Shown piece by piece: positions 32,580 to 42,230 of a stretch of DNA of 64,000 bases (position 1 is the stretch's first letter; every line of letters begins with the position of its first letter). Position numbers and translations under genes: made by a program. The stretch is from Rhodanobacter sp. L36. GTDB lineage: Bacteria > Pseudomonadota > Gammaproteobacteria > Xanthomonadales > Rhodanobacteraceae. The stretch spans positions 1,033,576-1,097,575 of the forward strand of contig NZ_LMUV01000011.1 of NCBI RefSeq assembly GCF_009765755.1. Reading direction: 5' to 3'. Under the pieces are notes generated by a model. The model worked only from the letters and a program-made list of their open reading frames with translations, did no database searches and was not told the DNA's origin.

Positions 32580-33959
32580 TCAACCCATCGCTGCGGCTTG
32601 TTCCAGTTCCACGCGCAGTGTCTTGATCAGCTCGGTGCGCGCGACCTCGAACTGGTCTTCGCGCCGCAGATCTTTCACGGTGACGACGCTGCGAGCGATC
32701 TCGTCCTCGCCGAGCACGATCACGAAACGGATGCCTGCACGATCGGCGTACTTGAATTGCTTGCCGAGCTTGCCGCCTTCGAGCACGACCTCGGTCGCGA
32801 TGCCTGCACCACGCAACTCACTGGCGAGCGCGAGATAAGCCGGAATCTGCGCCTCGTCCATCTGGGTGATCAGCACATCGACCGTACTTTGCGCGGTGTT
32901 GAGCAGACCTGCGTCGCGCAGTTGCCAGTACAACCGGGTCAACCCGATCGAAATGCCCACGCCGGGCAGGTGCGAGCGGCTGTACTGGCTCGCCAGGTTT
33001 TCGTAGCGGCCGCCCGAACAGATGGAACCAATCTGCGGATGATCGTTGAGCGTGGTCTCGTAGACAGTGCCGGTGTAGTAATCCAGTCCGCGCGCAATGG
33101 AGAGGTTCAATGCAATGTGCGAATCGGGTACGCCGAAGGCGTGGATGAGGTTCAGCACTTCTTTTAGTTCGTTACGGCCCTGCTCCATCGTTTGTGGACC
33201 AGCGCCCAGCGCATCGAGCTTGTCGAGAGCATCTTGCAAAGACGTCGAGCGCACCTGCACGAAGGCGAGAATTTTCTGCGTGACCTCCCCGTTGAGGCCA
33301 AACAGCTCGCCCATCAACGTGTCGCGCACGTAATCGGCGCCGCGCTTGTCGAGCTTGTCCACTTCGCGCAACACCAGCATTTGCTGTTCGGCGTCGGCGA
33401 TGCCGAGGCTTTCGAAATAGCCGCGCATCAGCTTGCGGTTGTTGAGCTGGATGGTGAACGGGCCGATTGCCAGTTCACGGAACACGCTGTAAATCACCGC
33501 CGGAATTTCGGCGTCGTAACGCACCGACAGTGCATCCTTGCCGATCACGTCGATGTCGCACTGATAGAACTCGCGGAAACGACCGCGCTGCGCGCGCTCG
33601 CCGCGATAAACCCGCTGCATCTGGTAACGACGGAACGGAAACGACAGTTCACGCTCGTGCTCGGCGACATAGCGCGCAAGTGGCACGGTGAGATCGAAAC
33701 GCAAGGCCAACTCGGGCGTGCCTTCGTCGCTCTTGCCGAGTGCGCCGGTCGACTGCACGAAATAAACCTGGCGCTCGGTCTCGCCGCCTGTCTTGGTCAG
33801 CAAGATGTCGGAATACTCGATCACCGGCGTCTCGATCGGCAGGAAGCCGAAGCGCTCGTAGTTGCGGCGGATTACGTCGAGCATGCGCTGGAACGCGATC
33901 TGGTCGAGCGGCAGCAGCTCGAGTACGCCGGGCATGGTGCGGGCCGGGGTAAGCGCCAT
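32580..33959 (-). CDS. hisS: histidyl-tRNA synthetase
   Basis: 459-residue class II synthetase that charges tRNA-His. It has motif 1 around [15 protein letters not shown], motif 2 ([28 protein letters not shown]), the HisRS-specific [12 protein letters not shown] motif near residues 287-298, and motif 3 ([11 protein letters not shown]). The C-terminal anticodon-binding domain starts near 350. Normal length, no interruptions. Confidence 0.97.
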   Translation of the reverse strand: MALTPARTMPGVLELLPLDQIAFQRMLDVIRRNYERFGFLPIETPVIEYSDILLTKTGGETERQVYFVQSTGALGKSDEGTPELALRFDLTVPLARYVAEHERELSFPFRRYQMQRVYRGERAQRGRFREFYQCDIDVIGKDALSVRYDAEIPAVIYSVFRELAIGPFTIQLNNRKLMRGYFESLGIADAEQQMLVLREVDKLDKRGADYVRDTLMGELFGLNGEVTQKILAFVQVRSTSLQDALDKLDALGAGPQTMEQGRNELKEVLNLIHAFGVPDSHIALNLSIARGLDYYTGTVYETTLNDHPQIGSICSGGRYENLASQYSRSHLPGVGISIGLTRLYWQLRDAGLLNTAQSTVDVLITQMDEAQIPAYLALASELRGAGIATEVVLEGGKLGKQFKYADRAGIRFVIVLGEDEIARSVVTVKDLRREDQFEVARTELIKTLRVELEQAAAMG

Positions 33960-34122
33960 GAAATCCTCTACTGACGATGGGGGAAGTCCGTCACGGCGCA
34001 GGCCGCGCGACGGCAGCCGTGAAGATTAGCAGAAGGCCAAGCTGCGGCCTCGGGCGAGCGCGCCGCATGCATCGCGCTGTTGCCAAGGTCACCCTCGGCG
34101 TTTAAGATACGCGGCTTCCCAC

Positions 34123-34198
<76 letters not shown>

Positions 34199-34228
34199 AG
34201 ATGCATCCTTGAACTTCAAGGTTAGATC

Positions 34229-34253
34229 AGCCGCCTCGCCAGGCGGCTTTTTT
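34229..34253 (+). terminator. rho-independent terminator after tRNA-Pro
   Basis: AGCCGCC (34229-34235) pairs with GGCGGCT (34242-34248) over a six-base loop and is followed by T5. Confidence 0.9.
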
Positions 34254-34420
34254 ATGACCTTAGCGCAGACGACCCGTCGCAAAGCGCCTGGACATTCGAA
34301 GAATCGACGCACCGGCAATTCCCTTGTCACGCCAAGCGGAGCAAGCTAGCGAGCATGGATCAGCTTCGGTGCAGCCGGCTTTCGCCGGCGACCTGTTCGA
34401 CTGCTTTCCGGGGGACTTCG

Positions 34421-35680
34421 ATGATCAAGCTGCCCATGCTCTCGTGCCTGTGGGCTCTGCTGTTCGCACTGCCGATCATGGCCGAAACCCGTCACCGTGT
34501 TGCGCCGGCCGCGGATTTCCAGATCGTCGAAAGCGTGCCCGAGGCAACGGTCTACGGCGCGCCCGGCGTGCCGCGCACACAGGACGTGTGGTTGCAGATG
34601 ATCCGCGGTGCGCGGCACAGCATCGACATCGCCGCTTTCTATATTTCCGACCGGCCGGGCAGCAGTCTGACGCCGGTGCTGGATGCGTTGATCGCGCGTG
34701 CGAACGCGGGCGTCCACGTTCGTGTATTGCTGGACCAGAGCTTCCTGAAAAACAACCAGGTCGGCGTCGATCGCTTGCGACAGAACGGCAAGATCACCAT
34801 TCGGCTGCTGCCGATCACGGCCCTGACCGGCGGCGTGCTGCACGCAAAATACCTGGTGGTGGATAGCGCCGATGTTTTTGTCGGCAGCGCAAACCTGGAT
34901 TGGCGCGCGCTCGAACAAATCCACGAAATCGGCGTGCGCGTTCTCGACGCGCGCTTTGCGCAGACGTTCGAGGCCACCTTCGATGTCGACTGGCAACTGG
35001 CCGATCAAACCGACTTGCCAAAGGCAGCCGAACGCGCGGCACAGGCGCCGGGATTCGCGCCGGTGACTGCGGCAGATCCCATCATCTTGAATGCGCGCAG
35101 CGATGATCCATTGATCGTGTTTCCCGCTTTCAGCCCACCGGCGCTGATGCCTGCGTGGGTGACGCAGGAACAAGCTGCGCTGGTGCAGATGATCGAAGCG
35201 AGTCGGCACGTGCTGCGCATCCAGGCGATGACGATATCCGCGATCAAGCAGTTCGGCCCGAAAGGCTGGTGGCCGCCGATCGACAACGCCCTGCGCGATG
35301 CCGCAGCGCGTGGCGTGGACGTGCGCATCATCGTGGCCGACTGGTCACTGCGCGAGCCGACGCAGGCGTATCTCAAGAGTCTGGCTGTGCTGCCCAACAT
35401 CACGATCAAGTTCAGCCAGCTGCCGCCTGCGCCGGAAGGATTCATCGCCTACGCGCGAGTCGAACACGCGAAGTACGTGGTCGCGGACGATCGCAGTGCC
35501 TTCATCGGCACCGGCAACTGGGAGTGGAGCTATTTCAATACGTCGGTCGATGCATCGGTGTTCGTGCACGGCGTCGGGGCGGCAAAAACGCTCACGCAGA
35601 TTTTCGATGCCGGCTGGAATGGCCGTTACGTGACGACGCTCGACCCGGGCAAAAATTACGCGGCGCCGCGCACGCACTGA
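34421..35680 (+). CDS. secreted phospholipase D-like protein
   Basis: 419 residues from ATG 34421 with a ribosome site (GGGGGAC) and a classic signal peptide (cleavage after about residue 21, ALPIMA). Two HKD motifs are complete: HAKYLVVDSADVFVGSAN (about residues 150-167) and HAKYVVADDRSAFIGTGN (about 348-365). The family includes phospholipases, cardiolipin-type synthases and the PLD3/PLD4 exonucleases; substrate is open. It is predicted periplasmic or extracellular. The frame is open upstream to 34355, but that leader is unrelated to a signal peptide. Confidence 0.92.
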   Translation: MIKLPMLSCLWALLFALPIMAETRHRVAPAADFQIVESVPEATVYGAPGVPRTQDVWLQMIRGARHSIDIAAFYISDRPGSSLTPVLDALIARANAGVHVRVLLDQSFLKNNQVGVDRLRQNGKITIRLLPITALTGGVLHAKYLVVDSADVFVGSANLDWRALEQIHEIGVRVLDARFAQTFEATFDVDWQLADQTDLPKAAERAAQAPGFAPVTAADPIILNARSDDPLIVFPAFSPPALMPAWVTQEQAALVQMIEASRHVLRIQAMTISAIKQFGPKGWWPPIDNALRDAAARGVDVRIIVADWSLREPTQAYLKSLAVLPNITIKFSQLPPAPEGFIAYARVEHAKYVVADDRSAFIGTGNWEWSYFNTSVDASVFVHGVGAAKTLTQIFDAGWNGRYVTTLDPGKNYAAPRTH

Positions 35681-35694
35681 GCTGCATTACAAGT

Positions 35695-36504
35695 TCAGCC
35701 GATTTGCGCCATCGCGGTGAGTCGATCGAGTTCCGCGTCCACGAATCCCGCTTCAAGTCGCGCCGGGCGATTGAAAGGGCCACGTAAATTGACGCCCATG
35801 TAATCACGCAGCAGCGTGAAAAACGTGTCGACCGGTTCGAGTCCGGCGCGCTCGCAGCAATGGCGATACCAGCGCGTGCCGGCGGCGACGTGTGGTACTT
35901 CCTCGCGCAGGATGATTTCGAGAATTTCCACCGTGCGTGTGTCTCCGAGATGGCGCAGGCGATCGATCATGCCGGGCGTCACGTCGAGGCCGCGCGCCTC
36001 GAGCACGCGCGGCACCAGCGCCATGCGTGCGATATCGCTGTCCGCAGTTTTTTCGGCCATCTGCCACAGGCCGTCATGCGCGTCGAAATCGCCGTAGGCG
36101 TGACCGAGTTCGGCCAGGCGCTCCGACAGCATGGCGAAGTGGCGCGCCTCGTCGTTGGCGCAACTCGCCCAGTCGCGGTAGTACGTGTCAGGCTTGCCGC
36201 GAAAACGATAGACCGCGTCCCACGCCAGGTTGATCGCGTTGAATTCGATGTGCGCCACGGCATGCACGAGCGCGGCGCGACCTTCCGCGCTGCCGAGTCC
36301 GCGCTGCGGCACCTGGCGCGCATTGACCAACTGCGGTTTGAGCGGGCGGCCCGGCGCGGTGATCGGCTCGGGCAATGTCGACGATGAATCGGCATGCAAT
36401 TCGCCAGCCTGCAATGCATCCCAGGTTTCACGCGACAGGCGCAGCTTTTCCGCCGGATCGGTGGCGTCGAGGCATCGCTTGGCGGCAGCGTGGAGGTCAG
36501 TCAT
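35695..36504 (-). CDS. DUF455 ferritin-like protein
   Basis: 269 residues from ATG 36504. A ferritin-like four-helix fold with a di-iron pattern: AHIEFNAINLAWDA (about residues 110-123), CANDEARHF (about 139-147) and further Glu/His residues (ILREEVPHVAAGTRW) in the second half. The family's reaction is unknown. It lies directly downstream of purF on the same strand. Confidence 0.9.
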   Translation of the reverse strand: MTDLHAAAKRCLDATDPAEKLRLSRETWDALQAGELHADSSSTLPEPITAPGRPLKPQLVNARQVPQRGLGSAEGRAALVHAVAHIEFNAINLAWDAVYRFRGKPDTYYRDWASCANDEARHFAMLSERLAELGHAYGDFDAHDGLWQMAEKTADSDIARMALVPRVLEARGLDVTPGMIDRLRHLGDTRTVEILEIILREEVPHVAAGTRWYRHCCERAGLEPVDTFFTLLRDYMGVNLRGPFNRPARLEAGFVDAELDRLTAMAQIG

Positions 36505-36579
36505 CAATCTAGGGACGAGAGCCGAGTAGCACGAGATGGTGGAACGAAGGCGCGGTTCTGGCGCCCTCGACTCTCGCAC

Positions 36580-38055
36580 TCAACCCACGCGGCGCGCGGC
36601 CTTGGCGTCGTCCGAGCGCAGCAGCTGGATCTGTTCCAGATATCGCTGGTCGAGGCCGGTGACGTATTCGCCGGAGAAACACGACGTGTCGAACTGCTGC
36701 AGCGCCTCGTTGCCATCCTGCACGGCCCAGATCAGGTCTTTCAGATCCTGATAGATCAGCCAGTCGGCGCCGAGGGTTTTCTCCACTTCCTTTTCGGAAT
36801 GACCGGCAGCGACGAGCTCGGAGGTCGAAGGCATGTCGATGCCGTAGACATTGGGATAGCGTACCGGCGGCGCTGCCGATGCGAAGTAGACATTCTTTGC
36901 GCCGGCATCGCGCGCCATCTGGATGATCTGCTTCGACGTGGTACCACGCACGATGGAATCATCCACCAGCAACACGTTTTTCTTGCGGAATTCCAGATCG
37001 ATGGCGTTGAGCTTGCGGCGCACCGATTTCACCCGCTCGCCCTGCCCCGGCATGATGAAGGTGCGGCCGATATAACGGTTCTTGACGAAGCCCTCGCGGA
37101 ACGGCACGCCAAGCGCGCCGGCCAAGGCGCTGGCCGCAGTGCGTGCCGTATCGGGGATCGGAATCACCGCGTCGATGCCGTGGTCGGGGCGCTCGCGCAT
37201 GATTTTTTCGGCGAGCTTTTCACCCATGCGCAGACGCGCCTTGTAGACCGAGACATCCTCGATCATCGAATCGGGTCGCGCGAGATACACGTATTCAAAA
37301 ATGCACGGCGTATGCAGCGCGCCGTCGGCACAGTGGCGGCTATACAGCTTGCCCTGGTCGGTGATGATCACTGCCTCGCCCGGCGCGATGTCGCGCACGC
37401 GCCGGAAACCGAGCACGTCGAACGCGACCGACTCGGATGCTACGGCGTACTCGGTGCCTTCCGGCGTCACGCGTTCGCCCAGCACCAGCGGACGGATACC
37501 GTGCGGATCGCGAAATGCGATCAAGCCGTAGCCGAGCACGAGCGCCACACATGCGTAACCACCGCTGGCGCGCGCGTGCACGCCGGCGACCGCCTTGAAG
37601 ATGTGATCCGGCGTCAATTCCATCCGGTCCTGGATCTGCAGCTCGTGCGCGAGCACGTTCAACAGCACTTCGGAGTCCGAATCGGTATTGATGTGGCGGC
37701 GATCGTCCTCGAACATTTCCCGGCGCAGCACGTCGGTGTTGACCAGATTGCCGTTGTGCGCGAAGGCGATGCCGTAAGGCGAATTAACGTAGAACGGCTG
37801 GGCTTCGGCCGAGCCTTCCGAGCCGGCCGTCGGATAGCGGCAGTGGCCGATGCCGATGCGTCCGCGCAGGCTGCTCATCGATGCTTCGCCGAACACGTCC
37901 CGCACCAGACCATTGCCCTTGTGCAGGCGCAAGCGCGAGCCATCCACCGTCGCGATGCCGGCAGCGTCCTGGCCGCGATGCTGCAGCACCGTCAACCCGT
38001 CATAGAGCGCCGACGCCACCTCAGTGGTACCGACAATGCCGATGATTCCGCACAT
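36580..38055 (-). CDS. purF: amidophosphoribosyltransferase
   Basis: 491-residue first enzyme of purine synthesis, making phosphoribosylamine from PRPP and glutamine. The N-terminal glutaminase nucleophile is Cys2 (MCGIIGIVG), exposed after Met removal. The PRPP-binding loop [13 protein letters not shown] is near residues 357-369, with [18 protein letters not shown] before it. No N-terminal propeptide. It follows cvpA by 15 bases, the conserved cvpA-purF operon. Confidence 0.97.
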   Translation of the reverse strand: MCGIIGIVGTTEVASALYDGLTVLQHRGQDAAGIATVDGSRLRLHKGNGLVRDVFGEASMSSLRGRIGIGHCRYPTAGSEGSAEAQPFYVNSPYGIAFAHNGNLVNTDVLRREMFEDDRRHINTDSDSEVLLNVLAHELQIQDRMELTPDHIFKAVAGVHARASGGYACVALVLGYGLIAFRDPHGIRPLVLGERVTPEGTEYAVASESVAFDVLGFRRVRDIAPGEAVIITDQGKLYSRHCADGALHTPCIFEYVYLARPDSMIEDVSVYKARLRMGEKLAEKIMRERPDHGIDAVIPIPDTARTAASALAGALGVPFREGFVKNRYIGRTFIMPGQGERVKSVRRKLNAIDLEFRKKNVLLVDDSIVRGTTSKQIIQMARDAGAKNVYFASAAPPVRYPNVYGIDMPSTSELVAAGHSEKEVEKTLGADWLIYQDLKDLIWAVQDGNEALQQFDTSCFSGEYVTGLDQRYLEQIQLLRSDDAKAARRVG

Positions 38056-38070
38056 GGTGGCAGCCTGCTT

Positions 38071-38742
38071 TCAGTGAGTGGAGTTTGGATTCGGTGCGCT
38101 GGTCGCAGGCGCCGGCCGGAATGGATGGGTGCCCGGGAATGCCGGCAATGACGACGAGCCCGAGATGGGGACGTGCGGCAGCTTGGACAAGTCAGGCAGG
38201 TGCTTGAGCATGTCCGACGGATGGATCTTGTCGAGCATGGCCTGCGGATGCAGATTGTCGCGCACGCTGGCTGGCACGCTCGCCGGAATGACCTGGCCAA
38301 GCCACGCCGCCACGCCCTGGAACTGCGGCACCATCGCCGACTGCTGCCACCACGGCTCGCGCGTCATGCCGGTCAAGCCCATCATGAAAACCAGCGCCGC
38401 GACGATCAGTACGCCGCGCAGAAATCCGAACACCATGCCGAACAGACGATCGATGCCCGACAGGCCGCTGCTCCACAGCAATCGCCGCATGACGAAGCGG
38501 ATCACCGCGCCCACGATAAGCACGACCACGAAGCAGACGCCGTAGCCAACCGTCTCGCGCAACATCGGCATGTGGATGGTGTTTTCCAGATGCGCCGATA
38601 CCACCGGGCCGAACGTCCAGGTAAACCAGAACGCGACCACCCAGATCACCAGCGACAGCAGTTCGGCAACCAGTCCACGAAACAGACCGATCAATACCGA
38701 CAAAGTCAGTACGCCGAGAATGACGCCGTCGGTCCAGTTCAC
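38071..38742 (-). CDS. cvpA: colicin V production/CvpA family membrane protein
   Basis: 223 residues. The N-terminal 165 residues form four membrane segments, beginning MNWTDGVILGVLTLSVLIGLFRG, then a charged/Pro-rich tail. CvpA is needed for colicin V export and envelope robustness in E. coli. It lies between the SPOR protein and purF in the standard dedD-cvpA-purF order. Confidence 0.92.
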   Translation of the reverse strand: MNWTDGVILGVLTLSVLIGLFRGLVAELLSLVIWVVAFWFTWTFGPVVSAHLENTIHMPMLRETVGYGVCFVVVLIVGAVIRFVMRRLLWSSGLSGIDRLFGMVFGFLRGVLIVAALVFMMGLTGMTREPWWQQSAMVPQFQGVAAWLGQVIPASVPASVRDNLHPQAMLDKIHPSDMLKHLPDLSKLPHVPISGSSSLPAFPGTHPFRPAPATSAPNPNSTH

Positions 38743-38777
38743 TCACTCACTCCGGTTCGTGGGCTGGCGCGTGGAAT

Positions 38778-39815
38778 TCAAGGCATCGAAACGACGTTGC
38801 CGTCGATGCCCAGCTTGGACTTGATCTGATCGTGCACGCGTAGCGCATCGCCACGCTGCGTCTGCGGACCGGCGCGCACGCGCCAAAGTTTCTTGCCGCC
38901 GGATTGCACCGAATCGACGAACCCGTCGAACCCGTTCGCGCGCAACTTGTCGCGCAATGCGGTCGCATCGCCCTGGCTGCTCATCGCCGCCAGCTGTACG
39001 GCCCATCCACCAGCACGTTTGGTGGCGGCCGTTGTGTTGCGCGCGGATGGCGCCGCGGCGGCGTCATCGTCATGGCTGGCATCCTGCTCCAACCTTGCCG
39101 GCGCACCGGGAATCGACTGGGTGATTTTCAGACGCGCCGCTTCAGCCGCCGTGCGCGTGGCGAACGGTCCGGCCATCACCAGCGTCCGCGACTGGCCGGC
39201 CTGGTTGATCGCGCGACTGCTCACCGGATAACCCAGCGCGTGTACGCGACGTTCGAGATTCGCGGCACCAGCAGCGCTGGCATACGCACTGAGGTTCAAG
39301 CTGTAGTTACCGTGCGCCGCAGGCGCTGGCGTTTCTGCCGCGCTCACTGGCGCCGACACCGGCTTCGATGCCACAGGCGCAACCGATGTCGGCCTCGGCT
39401 TCGGCTTGATGACGGGCGTACTCGCCGCCAGCGTGTTCTGCATCGGAATCACCGGCTGCGCCAGCGTGGTACCGGTGGCTGTGGTGACCGTCGTCGGTTG
39501 CGGCGGCTTGCCGGCATTCGGATCGGTTTCCACATCGCGCGGACGATTTGAACCGATATCCACCGTGGCCAGGCGACCGGCGGCTCCGGGAATCACCGCC
39601 GTCGTCGTTGATGTGGCCACTGCGGGCGATGTCACCGTGGCATCGGGTGCCAGGCTCATGGTCTTGGTCTGGAGATCGCCATCGGGTGCCGGCGGGATGA
39701 CAAGGCTCACCGACTGATCGCCACCCGGGGCCGGCGGTTTGCCGGAAAAGAACATCGGTACGAACACCACCGCCAAGGCGATCAGGACGGCGGCACCAAG
39801 CAGGCGTGTTTTCAA
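38778..39815 (-). CDS. SPOR-domain cell-division protein (DedD-like) with two SPOR repeats
   Basis: 345 residues: N-terminal membrane helix (ARLLGAAVLIALAVVFVPMFF region, residues 4-23), a long Thr/Pro/Ala-rich periplasmic linker (about 40-175), then two SPOR-like repeats. The first spans about residues 178-245 (GNYSLNLSAYASAAGAANLE...), the second about 270-345 (GGWAVQLAAMSSQGDATALRD). SPOR domains bind denuded peptidoglycan at the septum. DedD of E. coli has only one such domain. The gene sits between folC and cvpA, the usual dedD neighbourhood. Confidence 0.88.
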   Translation of the reverse strand: MKTRLLGAAVLIALAVVFVPMFFSGKPPAPGGDQSVSLVIPPAPDGDLQTKTMSLAPDATVTSPAVATSTTTAVIPGAAGRLATVDIGSNRPRDVETDPNAGKPPQPTTVTTATGTTLAQPVIPMQNTLAASTPVIKPKPRPTSVAPVASKPVSAPVSAAETPAPAAHGNYSLNLSAYASAAGAANLERRVHALGYPVSSRAINQAGQSRTLVMAGPFATRTAAEAARLKITQSIPGAPARLEQDASHDDDAAAAPSARNTTAATKRAGGWAVQLAAMSSQGDATALRDKLRANGFDGFVDSVQSGGKKLWRVRAGPQTQRGDALRVHDQIKSKLGIDGNVVSMP

Positions 39816-39914
39816 GACTTCGCTCCAGACGTCAAACGCGGCATGTAACAGCGTGATTATACCTGCCTGCGTCCGGTGGCATGGCGAACCTCGTTTGTTT
39901 CCGCTCCGCGACGT

Positions 39915-41210
39915 TCAGGCGGCGCGTTCGGCGAGCACTGCGCCCGCCACGAAAAACGAGCCGAACGCGAGGATGCGTTCGCCGGGCCGTGCCATTTCGC
40001 GTGCCGCAGCCAAGGCGCGCGGTACATCCGGATAGATGTCGAACGATGCGCGCGGCAACGTCTGTTCGAGAATGCCGGCCAGCGTCTGCGCATTCATGCC
40101 GCGCGGCGTGACGCGCTCCAGGCCGGCGAGGTGCCAGTGGGCGATGCGTCCATCCAGCGCACTCAGCACACCGGCGACATCCTTGTCGATCAGCGCGCCA
40201 TAGACTGCATGCACGCGAGCCTCGGGCTGCAGATCGAGCCACTCGGCCAGCGCGCGCGCGGCCTGCGGGTTGTGGCCCACATCCACGGTCAACGACGGAT
40301 CGCCGCCAAGCGATTGCAATCGCGCCGGCACGCGAACATCCCACAGGCCGGACCGCACGGCGGCGAAAAAATTCTTCGGCAGCATCGCCTCGTCATCCGT
40401 GAACAGCGCATGCAATGCGGCGATCGCTGCAGCGGCGTTGCAAAACTGCACCGGTGCGGCCAGCACCGGGTCGGGCAATTCCATCGCGGTACCGTCGCGA
40501 TGTTGCCAGCGCCAGCCAGTGGCGTGGCGCTCGGTGCGGAAATGTTTGCCGTAGCGTTCGACATCGGCACCGAGCTTGTCCAGCGCATCGATCAAACCTG
40601 CGGGTGGATCGAGTTCGCCAACGATGACCGTGCGACCCGCACGCGCGATGCCTGCCTTCTCGCGACCGATGCTGTCGCGATCCGGGCCGAGCCAGTCCAT
40701 GTGATCAAGATCGACGGTGGTGACGATGGCGACATCCGCATCGACGATGTTGACCGCGTCCAGGCGCCCGCCGAGACCGACTTCCAGGATGGCGAGGTCG
40801 AGACTCGCGCGCGAGAAAAGGTCCAGCGCCGCGAGTGCGCCGAATTCGAAATAGGTCAGTGGAACAGCGTCATCCGCATCGGCGCCGCGCGCCGCCTCGA
40901 TCCTTTCGAACGATGCGATCAGCGACGCATCGTCGGCATCGTGTCCGTCGATGCGCACGCGTTCGTTGTAACGCATCAGATGCGGCGACGTGAAACTGCC
41001 CACGCGCAATCCGGCGGCACCTGCCATCGCTTCGAGCAGCGCGACGGTGGAACCCTTGCCGTTGGTGCCACCAACGGTGATCACGCGCTTGCCCGGACTC
41101 GGCGCGCCCATGCGGTGCCATACCTGGCGCACACGATCGAGCCCCAGCTCGATGCTGTGCACGTTGACGCGTTCCTGATACGCCAGCCATTCGGCGAGAG
41201 TGCGGGCCAT
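39915..41210 (-). CDS. folC: folylpolyglutamate synthase/dihydrofolate synthase
   Basis: 431 residues from ATG 41210. It adds glutamate to dihydropteroate and polyglutamyl tails to folates. P-loop VGGTNGKGSTVALLEAM near residues 51-68 and SFTSPHLMRYNERVRIDG near 79-96; conserved YFEFGALAALDLF follows and DVGHNPQAA near residue 310. The open frame extends to 41345 but MARTLAEWLAYQE is the canonical start. Confidence 0.95.
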   Translation of the reverse strand: MARTLAEWLAYQERVNVHSIELGLDRVRQVWHRMGAPSPGKRVITVGGTNGKGSTVALLEAMAGAAGLRVGSFTSPHLMRYNERVRIDGHDADDASLIASFERIEAARGADADDAVPLTYFEFGALAALDLFSRASLDLAILEVGLGGRLDAVNIVDADVAIVTTVDLDHMDWLGPDRDSIGREKAGIARAGRTVIVGELDPPAGLIDALDKLGADVERYGKHFRTERHATGWRWQHRDGTAMELPDPVLAAPVQFCNAAAAIAALHALFTDDEAMLPKNFFAAVRSGLWDVRVPARLQSLGGDPSLTVDVGHNPQAARALAEWLDLQPEARVHAVYGALIDKDVAGVLSALDGRIAHWHLAGLERVTPRGMNAQTLAGILEQTLPRASFDIYPDVPRALAAAREMARPGERILAFGSFFVAGAVLAERAA

Positions 41211-41290
41211 GCATAGACTTCGTGCGGGGAATGATCGGCATCCGTCGCTCGTCGCGCGAATGAACAAGCCACGAAGTTTAAAGCATCGAC

Positions 41291-41455
41291 TCAGTCGAAA
41301 GGATGGATGCCGCTGTAGTGCAGCGCCATGTACATGCCGAAGCATGTCCAGAACATTTTCTTCAGCGCCTTGCCAGCGAGCAATGCCACAAGCAGGCCGA
41401 TCAGCAATGGCATGTATTTCTCAAGCGTGCTGCGAGTGTCGTTGACGACGTTCAT
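41291..41455 (-). CDS. 54-residue single-pass membrane peptide
   Basis: Start ATG 41455 with ribosome site GGAGAACACC, stop at 41291. It reads MNVVNDTRSTLEKYMPLLIG then a hydrophobic leucine-rich segment, a KALKKMF turn and a Trp/Tyr-rich end (GMYMALHYSGIHPFD). One membrane helix at about residues 15-30, perhaps two short ones. Its N-terminal LEKYMPLL resembles LDKYIPPLL of the 42-residue gene upstream. No family recognised. It lies in the same direction as the MerR gene. Confidence 0.7.
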   Translation of the reverse strand: MNVVNDTRSTLEKYMPLLIGLLVALLAGKALKKMFWTCFGMYMALHYSGIHPFD

Positions 41456-41518
41456 GGTGTTCTCCTGCACGCACCGATGTGGTTGCGCGGCGGTTGGAAT
41501 CGTTGGACGACTAGCGGC

Positions 41519-41647
41519 TCAGCCATTCAGCAGCAGGCTGGCGTGCACCGACCAGAAGAGGCCGAACGCGATCGAAGCCGTGGCGAACGCCACCAGCAAC
41601 GGCGGGATGTATTTGTCGAGCAGCGAATATTTGAGGAACGAGTTCAT
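41519..41647 (-). CDS. 42-residue single-pass membrane peptide
   Basis: Start ATG 41647 with ribosome site GGAGAATCCC; stop at 41519. It has MNSFLKYSLLDKYIPPLLVA, then an Ala/Phe-rich hydrophobic stretch and a short polar end (VHASLLLNG). One membrane helix at about residues 15-35. The L-x-K-Y-(M/I)-P-x-L-L motif, length and ribosome sites link it to the next small gene, suggesting a duplicated pair. Located between merR and the 54-residue peptide gene. Confidence 0.7.
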   Translation of the reverse strand: MNSFLKYSLLDKYIPPLLVAFATASIAFGLFWSVHASLLLNG

Positions 41648-41755
41648 GGGATTCTCCAGCACCACCAAGGTGCGCAGAGATGATCCGTCGATCGCCATCG
41701 CCGAATCAGAAGCAGTCGTCAGCGATCGACGATGACAACCGTCACCACGGCTCGA

Positions 41756-42175
41756 TCAGGCGGCTTCGTCGCTCAACGCGCGAAGGATCGGACAGTGTTC
41801 CGGCGCGCCGTGGCCGGGACAGGATTCCACCAGTTGCACGAGTCCGTCGCGCACGCGCTGCAATTCGCCGATGCGCGTATCGATGGCAGCCACTCGTTGC
41901 TCGACGCGCTTCTTCACAGCTTTCACTCCGCGATGGCGGTCGGTGGACAGGGCCAGCAGTTCGCGGATTTCCTCCAGCGTGAAACCCATGTCCTTCGCGC
42001 GCCGGATGAAACGCAACTGCGTGATGGCGCCTTCGCCATACGTTCGATACCCCGAGGCGCGACGTTGCGGCTCGGGCAGCAGGCCTTCGCGTTCGTAATA
42101 GCGAATGGTGTCGATGGCAACGCCGACGCGCTTGGCGACGATACCGATGGTGAGTGCGATGTTTTCGGAGGTCAT
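41756..42175 (-). CDS. MerR-family metal-responsive regulator
   Basis: 139 residues: N-terminal winged HTH (LTIGIVAKRVGVAIDTIRYYEREGL), coiled-coil dimer helix and a C-terminal loop with Cys/His ligands (ESCPGHGAPEHCPIL). The C-x4-5-H...C-P-I-L ending is that of soft-metal sensing MerR proteins (CueR/ZntR/CadR group), but the metal is not decided by this sequence. A dyad typical of MerR operators precedes it (42182-42204). Downstream on the same strand are the two tiny membrane peptides, possible targets. Confidence 0.9.
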   Translation of the reverse strand: MTSENIALTIGIVAKRVGVAIDTIRYYEREGLLPEPQRRASGYRTYGEGAITQLRFIRRAKDMGFTLEEIRELLALSTDRHRGVKAVKKRVEQRVAAIDTRIGELQRVRDGLVQLVESCPGHGAPEHCPILRALSDEAA

Positions 42176-42181
42176 CGTGCA

Positions 42182-42204
42182 AGTCTAGACCATGAGTCCA
42201 GACT
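42182..42204 (-). promoter_or_regulatory. MerR-type operator dyad
   Basis: Outer arms AGTCT and AGACT with inner GAC/GTC symmetry, 23 bases long and centred on CATGAG, directly ahead of merR. The minus-strand arrangement fits the long spacer between -35 and -10 elements that MerR proteins remodel. Candidate site for autoregulation. Confidence 0.6.
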
Positions 42205-42230
42205 CGTGAATTCATTCGTGGTGCGGTTCG

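Noticed and set aside
36394..38151. Long plus-strand frame of 585 codons.
   Set aside because: Antisense to purF; no start signal or domain.
39876..41216. Plus-strand frame of 446 codons.
   Set aside because: Antisense to folC.
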